Shown one piece after another: positions 40,101 through 46,800 of a stretch of DNA of 64,000 nt. A program made the position numbers and the translations under genes. The stretch is taken from positions 62,001 to 126,000 of the forward strand of contig ONCV01000004.1 of assembly GCA_900316415.1 (NCBI GenBank), given 5' to 3'. Position 1 is the stretch's first letter; every line of letters starts with the position of its first letter. A model generated the notes under the pieces. That model worked only from the letters and a program-made list of their open reading frames with translations, had not been told where the DNA came from and did no database searches. The DNA comes from an uncultured Eubacteriales bacterium. Lineage in GTDB: Bacteria > Bacillota > Clostridia > Christensenellales > Aristaeellaceae.

Positions 40101-43100
40101 AGGACGGTCACATCCGGAGAGCCCGCATCCTTTGAACTTCATTTCCTCCTGGCGGATCTGATGAACGGAGACGGGAGCTGGAGCGGAAAGGACTTCCGCT
40201 ATATCCTCCACGAGAAGGTTCCGGAGGAAGCCTTCGTCACAGACGGCGGCGAGACGCTTCTCTACAGGGATGCTTCGGAGGATCAGAGGAAGGAATACGA
40301 CGGGAAATGGACCTGGCAGAGCGTGACCTACGCTGCGGATCAGGTTGTCACGCTGCACGTCTCGGACGGGGAAGCGGGCAAGCTGAACGTGACATACGGC
40401 GATGATCTGAAGGAGCCGCCTGTCACGGAAGTCAAAAACATTTACAGACCGCTCGAAGCAGAGAAAATCTGGGTCAACTATGACGGCACGAAAACATCCC
40501 CGGACGGAGCGAAGGTGACGTTTGAACTGTTCGCGGACGGGAAGACCACAGGCAGAACGGTGGTGCTGGACGGCCAGAAGGACGGGGAACTGAACGCGAA
40601 CTCCGCGGAGGGCGAATTCGAAAGCTGGAAGGCAACGTGGAAGAATCTGCCTGAATACAGAACGGGCGGGGAAGAGGGCGATTCCGCCGAGAAGGTTGAA
40701 TACACTGTCCGGGAAATCCTGCTGGAGCTTCCGGAAGACAGCTATGCCATCTATGATTCCGATGAGCCGGAAGAGGGAAGCGGGGTTACAAAGGCGCATT
40801 CCGCGGCGATCACCAACCGGCAGAGAACCGGAGAACTGATCCTTCGCAAAACGGTAGAAACCCCGATTCCGGAGGAAGAGAATCAGGAGTTTGCCTTCCG
40901 GATTACGCTGGGGGACGAAAACATCCATTATGCTTTCCAGGGAATCGAACGGGAAGGCGATTCTGAGAAAGAAACTGAAGTCCGGTTCACCGGCGGCATC
41001 GCGGAAGTGCGGATCCGGGGCGGCGAAAGTTTGACCATTACCGGGCTGCCGCAGGGCATACGGTACACCGTGACGGAACTGGAGGATCCCTTCTTTACGC
41101 CCAAGTCGGCTGAACAGAGCGGAACAGTCGGTCCGGAAGCAAGCGAAGCCGAATTCACCAACATCCGCAACAGGGTGGACGTCCGGGTTACCAAGGTGTT
41201 CAGCGGAATCGGCCGGCTGCCGAAGGAGTTCAGCATTACCAACGATTACAATCAGGATGTTTTCACCGCGCGCAACGCGGACGGAAGCGGCACGGCGGAG
41301 GATCCCTTCTGCTGGACGATTCGTGAGGTGCCGACCGGAACGGTGATTACCTTCACGGAAACCGGGATCCAGGCCAAAGGTTATTATTTGGTTGCGAACG
41401 GAACCGAAACGACGGAAGACAGCGCAATCGTCACGATTACGGCGAAGGATCGGAACATGGATAAGGGAACATCGACTGACGATGAAACGGGTTCCGAACC
41501 GGGAACGAATACTGAACCGGAAACGAATAGCGAAACGGAGACGGGCTCCGAAACAGAGAAGGGGACAGAGACGGAAACGGGATCCGCAAGGGAGCCTGGC
41601 TCAGGAACCGAGACAGGATCTGAAACGGAGACTGGTACAGAAACGGAAACAGGATCTGAAACAGAGACAGGTTCTGAAACCGAGGATGAGACGGAATACC
41701 GGAATACCGCTGAATTCATCAACAAATACACCTACCACGCGGAAGGAACGGCGGCTCTGAGAGGACACAAGGTGATCCAGAACCGGCCTTTCGGCAAGGA
41801 TGATACGCTGAAGGTAACGGTTTCCGCGGAGGAAGGCGTGAGACTGCCGGAGATCACCGAGATAGATGTACCGGTGAAGGAAGGCGAGTATACGGCGGAA
41901 TTCAGCTTCGGCGAGATTGACTACGATCTGAGCGATATGGCTGGGAAGACGAAGCAGGTCTTTGTCTATACCATCACAGAAACGGCAGAGATGCCCGGAA
42001 CAAAACCGGACAGCGAGATACATACCGCTACCGTGACGGTTCGGGATAACGGAGCTGGAGATCTGGAAACCACGGTTGTCTACAGCGACGGAGATGAAAC
42101 TGAATTCGTTAATCCGTATTCCGCGGAAGGCAAGGTTCAGCTGAAGGGCCGCAAGGTGATTCAGAACCGGAGCTTTATCAGCAACGATGTCATGACGGTA
42201 ATCATCTCCGCGGATAAGGGTGTAAGACTTCCGGAAAAGACGCAGATCAGAGTTCCGCTGAAGGAAGGAGAAAACACTGCGGAGTTCCTCTTCGACGAGA
42301 TTGTGTATGACCTGAGCGATCTGGACGGTGAGAAGGAGCGGACCTTCACCTATACCATCACGGAGAAGGCCGAGATGGCGGGAACAGCCCTGGATGACAG
42401 GACGCACACCGTGACCGTCACGATCCGGGACAACGGAATCGGAGCGCTGGAAACCGAGGTCGTCTACAGCGACGGGGAGGAAATTGAATTCATCAACACC
42501 TACCACGCTGCAGGACAGACCAGGCTCAGCGGACATAAGATAATCCGGAATCGCATGTTCGAAGAGGGTGATACCCTGAAGGTGAAGATCTCCGCGGAAG
42601 AGGGTGTCCCGCTGCCGGAAGTGACGGAGATTGATGTTCCGCTCAGGAAAGACAGATTTGTTGCGGATTTCCTCTTTGGAGACATTCTTTACGATGAGAG
42701 CGATCTGGGAGGAGACGAAGAACGGAGCTTTGTTTATACCTTTACTGAAACGGCGCAGATGGCCGGCACCATCCCGGACAGCGGAACCCATACAGCGACG
42801 GTGACGGTGAAGGACAACAGGAAGGGCGCGCTGAAAGTCAGTATTACTTACAGCGACGGGGAGAAGGTTGAATTCATCAATCCTTATGTTCCGGAGAATG
42901 GCAGGCTGGAGATCCAGAAGATCTTTGAGATCAGGGAGACAGAGGTCATGATTACGCCGGAACCGACGGAAACACCGACGCCTACTCCTACTCCGACTCC
43001 GACGCCCACATCAACCCCGACGCCAACACCTACGCCGAAGCCGACTCCGGTTCCTGAACAGGAGATTATTCCGGAGGACGCGAAGACGGGGCAGAAGACG

Positions 43101-43499
43101 AGCGCTACGGTTCGGAAAGTCTGGAACGATGATCATGACGCGGCAGGCCTGAGGCCGAAGCAGGTTGTCATGACGCTGAACAACGGCACGCGCGTCATAC
43201 TGAGCGAGGAGAATGGCTGGCAGGCCACCGTATCCGATCTCCCGGTGGAGGTCGGCGGACTGCAGATGGTGTATTTCTGGAAGGAGCAGGAGGTTCCCGG
43301 ATATATCAATGCCGGCGTGAAGGTGATCGGCGGAGTAACCGTGTTCACCAACAGACTGGCATCGCATCGGGAGACCGAACCGCCGGAAGGGAAGCCGTTG
43401 CCGCCTCAAAAGAAACCCAGTTATCTGATCATCTCGGATTACGGAACACCGCTGGGGGTGGATGTTTCCATCAATCATGTGGGGGACTGCTTCGATTAA
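25197..43499 (+). CDS. Giant secreted BspA-type LRR / Cna-isopeptide surface protein, 6100 aa
   Basis: Probably a surface adhesin or fibre of more than 600 kDa. Layout (residues): signal peptide 1-30 (cleavage after VFA); Pro/Glu-rich acidic region 35-332; small beta module 332-435; second acidic region to about 570 with a 24-nt DNA repeat; head module 570-878 shared with the next gene; 43 LRR_5 units of about 23 residues at 1030-2055; five DUF11-like domains (Y.L...N.G...D.LP pattern) at about 2700-3900; SpaA/Cna-B and pilin-isopeptide domains from 4165 on; Ser-Glu-Thr repeat 5422-5500; three tandem HKVIQNR-type domains 5510-5900; Thr-Pro stalk 5921-5957; last Cna-B; conserved tail 6074-6100. 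There is no C-terminal LPXTG and no terminal helix. Start: ATG with GAGGAGAG; the frame is intact throughout. Function is inferred. Confidence 0.93.
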   Translation: MRKAKQILALICAFTVLFGNTIPASAPVFAAEMDPVHEHEEVIADAGELSVTGIPGESIPDEEEQPLQEPIPEEANAGENGPGETAGEGEATLNPEPAGEAGETPDSPETPDADASGVPAAAPADAPEDSGAVSGDAAQNGAEGQPPADEGTGESISAPAEPVLPAPAGTEESGSPEPAEPAPVQTGEQTPSGTEPAVTEPSQPSDPEPVPPPAQDDGSAGPAEGDEGNPKPETPADSRPEPENSAPENSSAAPEQTGNHSSELNETPAEDPDTPAETGSTPDEPGSLPAETGGTPDEPGSVPAEPGAPSADDHSGTPGDTLDDAEPEEERKICTLSLEEPKKTITAEDDFAVQMIVPSGEEYGLTAVSPKKFTLSLTREEEKAKEYEAERKGEEYVRSFLLEAGTYEIRAISGKGEIQLKVLEKEPYETWLAEREAGNPGEKTQDPENGEDASVPDAEADAGDEEDGVDTEDELAPGEKPDGGDNPDAAPTDDVNPEENDDAKDSENPDAEAPENPDAEAPENPDAEVPENPDEAKGGEVSGEKDSELTPEEETTGTEEEETGTEENEEVPVAYMEADHFEESGDGYTVLVYYGDHVFPEGTVMTVREIREGMDGYSDLVRGTEEAIADDWTKTGSYQRFFDISFRNGEEEIQPEESAVEVLILLDDAPSIAPEESIQVLHFDEQFNAETVNAETTGSGENPEGVSFSADSFSTYAVTTRISITNKITAYGRDYYITVEYGEAAEVPKDAKLIAEEIGEEDERYPFLREQAAKALKSDTVKFPGLYEISIADKEDSTLRYQPSTNVKVSIRVSEELDADNLQVIHFGDTTAKVGEAEETAAPVIIEETSVSGDTVTFSTDGFSVFGLAYTVDFTYQEYEYSLTGNGWMTLSELISLLNIMGAEDGVLLKTENVEDVSFSDPSLLLVVPVTQDAAIRQVRLQAGLEDDPDANDGEDRVIAAPDWVLFSLQPFLTEESLVLTTKDGQIITIHVTDEPGDPWYIEDGVLHIASDDAMNFTSAANAPWYSQRGDITSIVIEDGVTKIPQNFANSAEYTSLTEVTIADSVQTMGQNAFYGCPALENVVLGTGITSIPASAFSNCAALKTINLENLTSIGNNAFYNCAALKTINPENLTSIGNSAFYNCTALEEAPLPDGLTSLGTYAFYNCSSLESVNIPAGLTNIGDYTFYKCSALKEISFPEGMTSIGMYAFYGCSSLATLDFPEGLTSFGQGSFANCSSVTSIHIPDSHNDITIGNYAFQNNTNLTEIQLPEGLKTLNYYTFYNCPNLKNVRIPSTVTTINDNAFTSSNNIEEFIFDENNAMTAVPSNLFYSRSKLKKVVLPRNLSSVANKQFYNCTSVETVELSDMVQSIGSQAFYNCSSLTELEIPQYLETIGYSAFYNTGLDKVELPPSVKSIGYSAFQNCTFLESADLEGTQVTALSSDVFNKCPNLETVSFPEGLTSIGDRCFANCPKLIVDETNPGELTIPGTVTSIGTEAFQGAKAITKVVIPDSVTSLGSSAFLNCSNLEDISVGTGIKTFPYGLFMNDSKLRRVSFASNDSITVIPSNAFNGCSQLEEFVLPAGVQKIESSAFSGCSKLTGADFPATLTSIGTSAYYGCTGLKRTTFQNGTSPLEIANNAFRNCTGLTGVDFPENLKRIGTYAYSGCSNLSRITFQDGPNDLTIDERAFYNLTKLTDVDFPSNLVSIGNRAFDSDSAITAITIPAQGKDVSIGNRAFAYTGLKTLTSEALPDRVKSIGEQAFLGCTQLTTAVLPADITKLNTSVFNGCTALSSVTLNDSLQTIGNSAFYGCTALPSITLTPNVETIENSAFYGCTGLKNVAFDNKLKTIGSNAFYNCDGLTQLDLPDSLETIGDSAFSSCDGLTALTVPENVTSIGNRAFYNCSRLTSASLPDSVNQMGTSVFQNCTSLKDATLPEGITVLPANTFYGCTRLTTADFSDCDKLETIDSFAFYNCVNLPSVDLTPCTKLTTISASAFQNCDHLTETKLPDSLTAIGDNAFNGCSRLSALTIPKETAAIGANALTGCQSLDNLTWDAANGSIGEFSSGTHFTLTLGEHVDNLSEEALTNLCKGGANKLAFRGENDLTLPALSGHGLPRPLDNLGAGNYHADSHGALYKIEEGEDGQKTATLVYVPDGLETYTIPATLTADDGNSIPVTGVGADALYAAQTLRTIEVTAPESFTSIASGAFANARNLESVGGKTRKSEAAALFTQAEKGTLLFENTKLLDDEGYQPFMGNTLQYGIVEKDGEPYIDPRDVANGWPDNITVTISQAGTTRRTVSDDPGYQKDSDDMPRDAQGTYLAFTGDSLVTSVLVSNPVSEGLAASDRVRIYFKTDEGCDFPDYALDSTAPIQVNQTLPDGTETQYTVYVRIVGTDVPGVRYFEIERPGNGATLNLTIKTEYYSPMSAGGDVVVWAEYVPEGEESQLAGKATEPGEKRQVVNRTTIPDPFAVVKTADSSSTLAPTAAADGRAYLPEHSYTIKLNRGADNTANPFLINMGKDYVVSADVTDRMELPEGIILNPTLAEEIRSNRLTTSTSDSTYYNTRTHTITSPTYGPVFTLYESVAQRNFLAPVLSLSEDGKQPVLTWHPVNKQYENYLDGNAATYLEINNHNVKVTVSNRVLCVDPEKAEKNTVYTVTNRVDATLHYNHSGDKIISDDATYRVNSGDAKMEFSKSYDSSGTIYRGEYRPYTLTLKSTGILPLTLGEMDRIVDVIDTNASSYPDSHYIDANGIWQMYTDPSNTFGSTPLNDLLTLTISRAHLYGGAGSAELAGTKHRVITDKGTLSSVQTSQANTSTNTAYSGMSSTDPYDLGPAATFVFTRNEQGQVQCSLNGGAGETVSSAADIQALFDRYGFFVTRDTRYTVEWDLTPLGTDFSLSPGNSMVITIPTRFKDTFMRINGDKREYEPNTYSSYEYAYNLAEIQKERTRKASATAMPYHYREAYLYKSVSGVVSTKRIYAYEDDAVPDQTYYDAVQYTVNPQHNGKAAYALMPLTDHMTNRQALLVPVAQNAGQDWTAGLETYRLDGTDYYLLTREGTYTKVWTGDRWADHVEVQSLSGGRYDTKIFWYLTDYQGSYNKNIQYKARVWMNDLTNAQVGYPITSCTNESWLGDHQGHRLYDSVSTNYGLVQSEALVREWSKRIVDEVGDTRPGYEYCNITQGKTVVYRLRFANDRKKDFTLTGADFYDVLPRAVGFSWVKDENVWIYYDHFDVTGENEWKIEKYTLNGFSDEYRIKWDDNRFSMTCTDTENGIGYVYVKVTFPTGTGWDTYVHDKTNNILNNTLYVKNTSGQFSKQAVSHDLADKAVVRLQKGVYATAVRDQNGTTRYKTADNSREMYENGDVTETRVYYYITLHNGGYTNLYLSPLQDVLPRGFKLISVTQAYDTSYYGDKLAKVNRGNDGPTVIYPNSLGLSYSTQTVDGRERVTITLQPDNQYNSYTGQKEYYLRPGQAAVMMMLCSVDNEAAETDNEATNAVAMPYRDYYHTGLFLADSTSSPSAVSGANPRQNNGDCEIIDNVTAGGKGCAASSDNTTQWLCSEVTIRRGDILPGINKYLKRVIAIDGKVKEPAPSSVNSEEQLIWSVTGMNSGERSIVDYAITDVLPAPYNFVGDVCYRQSYNLAGETAAAPELLFTIQRGKVDENGQEVSDDDLNAAAASSRMTLVSAEGEQASLTIDAEEPTVLHFKGSEIQVRIHLDEDGNEVLSIRFPEKAMNIPSGGEVELTYTTKYIMATRINAVLVNFAYLTPLEQSWDGQTNHGNTVTYASPYSDTHNQSVISNAQVVSSYGGSTTSLKAIREKEKPANRTDSKSNPNYITVQDRSRVVTYTLSVKNTNVMSIREFVLLDNLPEVGDHTVFNVRDKRESAFRVWLDQNPNFRLWVVKENGDRIELERGAEKDYEIQFSSRTTFASSDWNIGHTGDWQEWSGEALASTEDIHSIRLLFHDKTAACKQYPPDGELFMEFDGRIDEAAEPGKIAYNGFGYKYKLAGPAGIEGEAAPRLVGVRIPDLLHISKSLVDGQNAAYKTGEDVTFQYVLYKGTAVAISQDENPIEKIRAAKRDYAMVSVTVPAGEHKSQEDISFNNPETVQIYKDSVYTTGEWIMIPGEKYTLLELPADHFESVSIGGTAGKSHTFTYDSSVVLKLESVNRHDDWSFRIQKQDQYQRPIGGVVFAIYSGKEMEFMPSETYEALEGNKPAYELDGDYAGYKLMAVRTTNAAGRIQMNVLGGETYICVEQSVPSELYTLDQTPVAVTRENRERLKLVPVENQYKSNGEGSFTLHKHMQGRPLTEGEFKFKIEPYDPIGKKVITEADKMPPMPETTENIPNNGEGAVTFGPFSFETKDIGREYCYRVTEKIPTETEPHVIYDRTQGIARARVTDDGTGNLSAVWTYTRINDRNEETEWDGIFRNAYESEVSVRIPVSKNLTGKNWEDDDSFTFHLTEITDPENPKDEEAEVTSGDILPFNRTYTHLDDGKTFRYDLYEKIPDNAVGYKPNDERMKVVIGNQRVVVHYGEYRTWTEAERAARLGETVLRWKAKGIFYDDTVHHIEVKVNYDEKVKGVKADVTVDGQQVQADAVGTISFNNQFKPENIKAGIRASKKIWWPDKEKYRRMGLSESYTFRLIPDDPGQPMPDTDTVTITSGPLDEAYKSFSVPLSWDALISKGQLNEVTDQITAEFLYTLVELKPDGTAALAEDPWIEQIKYDASARRVKIVMTGDPNDYSMSAETLYQDAEKENEWSKFNQKYFQNEYRTDPIGFAVEIEKRLNQKGAKQGTFSFTLYDAMDNTPVKTIRMDQPDGSYLSNEVTVEDLGEKGGLVDRETRNYYLLEDIPAEAVACGADGTPVNPEVKYGDGTHRNDYTWKLNGYTYDTHRINIKVTAKLDETFTYKLIPTVTYGTFNRAIYSNSYEAEGAGEIKAGKIIDGRSFLPEESFTFELTAADGAPLRTAEGTQERLERTVTSGEPASFELHFLLADLMNGDGSWSGKDFRYILHEKVPEEAFVTDGGETLLYRDASEDQRKEYDGKWTWQSVTYAADQVVTLHVSDGEAGKLNVTYGDDLKEPPVTEVKNIYRPLEAEKIWVNYDGTKTSPDGAKVTFELFADGKTTGRTVVLDGQKDGELNANSAEGEFESWKATWKNLPEYRTGGEEGDSAEKVEYTVREILLELPEDSYAIYDSDEPEEGSGVTKAHSAAITNRQRTGELILRKTVETPIPEEENQEFAFRITLGDENIHYAFQGIEREGDSEKETEVRFTGGIAEVRIRGGESLTITGLPQGIRYTVTELEDPFFTPKSAEQSGTVGPEASEAEFTNIRNRVDVRVTKVFSGIGRLPKEFSITNDYNQDVFTARNADGSGTAEDPFCWTIREVPTGTVITFTETGIQAKGYYLVANGTETTEDSAIVTITAKDRNMDKGTSTDDETGSEPGTNTEPETNSETETGSETEKGTETETGSAREPGSGTETGSETETGTETETGSETETGSETEDETEYRNTAEFINKYTYHAEGTAALRGHKVIQNRPFGKDDTLKVTVSAEEGVRLPEITEIDVPVKEGEYTAEFSFGEIDYDLSDMAGKTKQVFVYTITETAEMPGTKPDSEIHTATVTVRDNGAGDLETTVVYSDGDETEFVNPYSAEGKVQLKGRKVIQNRSFISNDVMTVIISADKGVRLPEKTQIRVPLKEGENTAEFLFDEIVYDLSDLDGEKERTFTYTITEKAEMAGTALDDRTHTVTVTIRDNGIGALETEVVYSDGEEIEFINTYHAAGQTRLSGHKIIRNRMFEEGDTLKVKISAEEGVPLPEVTEIDVPLRKDRFVADFLFGDILYDESDLGGDEERSFVYTFTETAQMAGTIPDSGTHTATVTVKDNRKGALKVSITYSDGEKVEFINPYVPENGRLEIQKIFEIRETEVMITPEPTETPTPTPTPTPTPTSTPTPTPTPKPTPVPEQEIIPEDAKTGQKTSATVRKVWNDDHDAAGLRPKQVVMTLNNGTRVILSEENGWQATVSDLPVEVGGLQMVYFWKEQEVPGYINAGVKVIGGVTVFTNRLASHRETEPPEGKPLPPQKKPSYLIISDYGTPLGVDVSINHVGDCFD
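26028..26111 (+). repeat. Two 42-nt tandem repeats in the acidic N-terminal region
   Basis: Units 26028-26069 and 26070-26111 differ at few bases and encode TGSTPDEPGSLPAE and TGGTPDEPGSVPAE. Confidence 0.8.
26711..26798 (+). repeat. 24-nt tandem repeat (3.7 copies) encoding PENPDAEA
   Basis: Units at 26711-26734, 26735-26758 and 26759-26782 are almost identical, and a partial fourth runs to 26798. Near identity at third positions shows recent slippage or recombination. Confidence 0.9.
28290..31360 (+). repeat. Array of 43 BspA-type leucine-rich repeats inside the 6100-aa gene
   Basis: Reading the translation, I count 43 consecutive units of 22-26 residues with the pattern ...I..aF.nC..L..v.lp..l. 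(for example TSIGNSAFYNCTALEEAPLP). The DNA is diverged except for units near 28500-28640, where two copies are nearly the same. Confidence 0.85.
41465..41700 (+). repeat. Ser/Glu/Thr low-complexity repeat (SETETG type)
   Basis: About 78 codons consist almost only of Ser, Glu, Thr and Gly, built on a GARACRGRWWCY-like unit with repeats of SETETG and TETETG. It lies between a SpaA-like domain and the triple isopeptide-type domains, as a flexible acidic linker. Confidence 0.85.
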
Positions 43500-43522
43500 A
43501 CAAGAAAAACACTTTGCGAAAC

Positions 43523-43556
43523 ATTGCCGCCTCTCCCGGCTGGGAGGGGCGGCAAT
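43523..43556 (+). terminator. 15-bp hairpin after the first giant gene
   Basis: Arms 43523-43537 and 43542-43556 pair with one G-T wobble around a GGCT loop. No T run follows, so it may stabilise the mRNA end rather than terminate alone. The core GCCGCCTCTCCCGG recurs after the second giant. Confidence 0.65.
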
Positions 43557-43692
43557 TCAGTCACATGAGAAGAAGAGGAGCTGCGCTTTTTTTGACAAGC
43601 CCGACGAAGGTGCTGAAAACGGATTCCGGAATCTGTATGATGAGGACAGAGGAGAAATGACTCAGTCATCATTTTCAATGAATAATACAGAA

Positions 43693-43736
43693 CAGACTGC
43701 CGTCTCTTTTTGAACCGGAGATGGCGGCCTGTTTTT
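43693..43736 (+). terminator. Intrinsic terminator upstream of the second giant gene
   Basis: An imperfect 14-bp stem (CAGACTGCCGTCTC against GAGATGGCGGCCTG) is followed by TTTTT at 43732-43736. Confidence 0.7.
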
Positions 43737-43869
43737 GGTTTACGAAAGGCCTGAAAACGTTGACATTCGTATATGGAAAGTGTATGATATTTATGGATTA
43801 GTGGCGATATTTATCCAATTTGGGATTTGAGCTTTTAGAGTCGAGAAGAGTCAGCGAGGAGCGAGAGTC

Positions 43870-46800
43870 ATGAGCAAGACAAAACGGTTTCTGGCGGTTC
43901 TGTGCACGGTCGCGATGCTGTTCAGCAACGTGGTTCCTGTTTCCGTGCCGGTTTACGCGGCGGAGACGGAATCTGATCCGGAATACTCCAATTTGATCGC
44001 GAAGATCGGGGAGGAGCAGGTTTCGGATGCTCTGGACGAAACGGAGGAGAATAAGACTCCGGAGACTCTCCCGGAAAAGACCTCTCAGGAGACGGAATCC
44101 GACGGGGAGGTGGCGGACGATTCCGCGGATACCGCCTCCATGCCTTCTGATGCTGTGGAACCCGAGGAAGAGGATGTGCAGGCATCCGCGCAAACGGAGG
44201 ATGACGAGGCGGACTACAGCTCCGAATCCAATCAGATGGAAACACGGGAGGAGACTCTGACTTCTGAAACTGTCGAAACAGAGGAGAAAGAAGATTCGCC
44301 AGCGGAAGAGGGAGGCGGGAAGCATCCTGCTGCCTCTGAACCGGAGACTCCGGCGGATCCCGATGAGAACGCTTCTCGGAATACGTATGAATCAGACGGT
44401 ATGGACAATCGGAACGACGATGATACCGGCTCTTCCGATCAACCTGTCGCTTCCGAAACACAGACCGATAATGAACCTGGAGCGGCGCCGAAAGAAACGA
44501 ATAAATCCGATGAGGATACGAACCCGGAAAGCGAAAAGGAATCTGAGCATGCCGGCGGTGAGAAAGAAGATCATCCTTCTGCTCAGGATGGCGTAGAGGA
44601 AGGGGCGCAGGAGAACGACGGAACGTCCCCGGAAACCGAAAAGCCTTCCGAAGAGCAGCCGACAGATGTGCCGACGGAAGAGATCCCCGCGGATTCCGTA
44701 ACTGATACTCCGCCCGCTGAGCCTTCTGAAAATCCGGAGAATCCTGCTCCTGCCGAACCGGTGGAGGAGCCGGAAGAGGAGACTCCCGCGGAAGAAAAGA
44801 AGATCCGGGAGATTTCCGTCGGGGATCGGGAGACGATCACCGCGGACGATGATTTCGTTCTGCAGTTTACGGTTCCCTTCGATGAGGAATATGCACTGAA
44901 AGCTTCTTCCCGGAAGAGTTTCGCTCTGTCCATTGCGCGGAACGATGAGCAGGCGAAGGAGTATGACGCCGAACGGGAAGAGAATGAGTACATTCTTTCC
45001 ATTGAACTGAAGGATGGGAAGTATGAAGTTTTCGCCGCGTCCGGAAACGATGAGATTGAGATCGAGATTCTGAAGAAAGCCAAACAGGAAGCTCCGAAGA
45101 CGAATCCGGAAGCAGATGAATCCGCAGAGGAACCGGAATCTGAGGATGAGGATGCCCCCGCGGAAGAGGGGAAGCCGGAGAAAGCTGCGGACGGCGAGGA
45201 TGCCGATGTCACAGCCAGTGAGACCGCTGATGAAAACGCGGAATCGCTGATGCCGGAAGATGGAGAGGCGACGGAACCGGCGGAAGAGGAAGATGCTCCC
45301 GTTTCCTACCTGGAAGCGGATCATTTCGAGGAATCCGGCGACGGATACACTATTCTTGTCTATTTCGATGATCATGTGTTCCCCGAGGGAACCGTGATGA
45401 ACGTTCAGGAAATCCGGCAGGGGATGGACGGATACAGCAACCTGGTCCGCGGCGCGGAAGAAGCTGTTACGGACGATTGGACAAAGACCGGATCCTATCA
45501 GCGGTTCTTTGACATCTCCTTTGTGAACGGGGAGGAGAGGATTCAGCCTGAGGAATCCGCGGTGGAGGTGCTGATCCTGCTGGACGACGTGGCCAGCATC
45601 GCCCCGGAGGAAGACATTCATGTGCTTCACTTTGACGATCAGTTCAATGCGGAGCCCGTGAACGCGGAAACCACCGGCTCCGGGGAGAATCCGGAGGGCG
45701 TTTCCTTCTCCGCCGATTCCTTCTCCACCTACGCGGTGACGACTACGGTTTCCATCACGAAACAGATCCGCGCGTATGGCCGCAATTACTATGTGACCGT
45801 GGAATACGGGGAAAGCGCAGATATCCCGAAGGATGCGAAGCTGATCGCTACGGAGATCGGTGAGAATGATGAGCGCTATCCGCTGCTGCAGGAGAAGGCG
45901 GCGAAGGCGCTGGACGCGGATTCCGTCGAGTTTCCCGGTCTGTATGAAATCAGCATCGTTGACAAAAATGATCAGACTCATCGCTATCAGCCCAGCACGG
46001 ACGTGAAGGTTTCCATCCGCGCCGGTGAAAACCTGGATGCGGAGAACCTGCAGGTAATCCATTTTGAAGGCACCGCGGAAGGAACCGTGAATGCCGGTGT
46101 CACTCCGGAAATCATCGAAGAGACTTCGGTCCAGAATAAAACGGTTACCTTTCATACGGACGGATTCTCCATCTTCGGCCTGGCCTATACCGTTGACTTC
46201 CATTATAACGGTATCGACTACAGCATCCCCGGCGAGAGCCAGATTCTGCTGAGTGAGCTGATCGAGCAGCTGCAGATCATGAACGGCGACGCGCTGCTGG
46301 ACGTGAAGGATGTAGAGCGCGTTGAGTTCACGGATGAACACCTGGTCACCGTACAGCAGGTGTCCGGATTGATCACCTACAACGGTCACGAAAACATGGA
46401 TGCCGGGGAGAAGGATTTTCTTCTCACCAGTGAAGCTCCTTTCAACAGCAACGAGACGCTGACCATCTGGCTGATCAACGGAGAACCCATCGTCGTTGGC
46501 GTGACAGACGCACAATATTACTATGTGCATCTGAAAGGCCGGGATACGATGACCATGCAGCAAATGCTGGGCAGCTATTTCAAAAGTGATTTTGCTTTCT
46601 ATTATCCTGATCCTGATTCGATAAATGTATCTGGCGATCTTCTAAACCTTTCCAATTTGAACTCAATTCCCTATAGTACAGGCGGCAGCATCTGGATCTA
46701 TGACTGGGATGATAATGTCAGAGACTGGGTTTATAATGTGATCCTTGAGCAGGACTATGTCTATGAGGTCACCAAGACAGAGAAAATAACCCTTTCTGAT

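Larger units (their letters stand above)
43500..43869. promoter_or_regulatory. Intergenic region between the two giant genes: two hairpins and a promoter
   Basis: After the first giant there is a 15-bp hairpin (43523-43556) and a separate intrinsic terminator (43693-43736). A consensus promoter for the second giant follows: TTGACA (43760-43765), 17 nt, TATGAT (43783-43788). Just before each giant's ATG the ribosome-site regions are alike (GAGGAG..GAG.GTCATGA). I see no convincing gene in this stretch. Confidence 0.7.

Noticed and set aside
43462..43713. A short plus-strand frame between the two giants
   Set aside because: No ribosome site. It runs through the end of the first giant and through the hairpin, with no protein-like composition.
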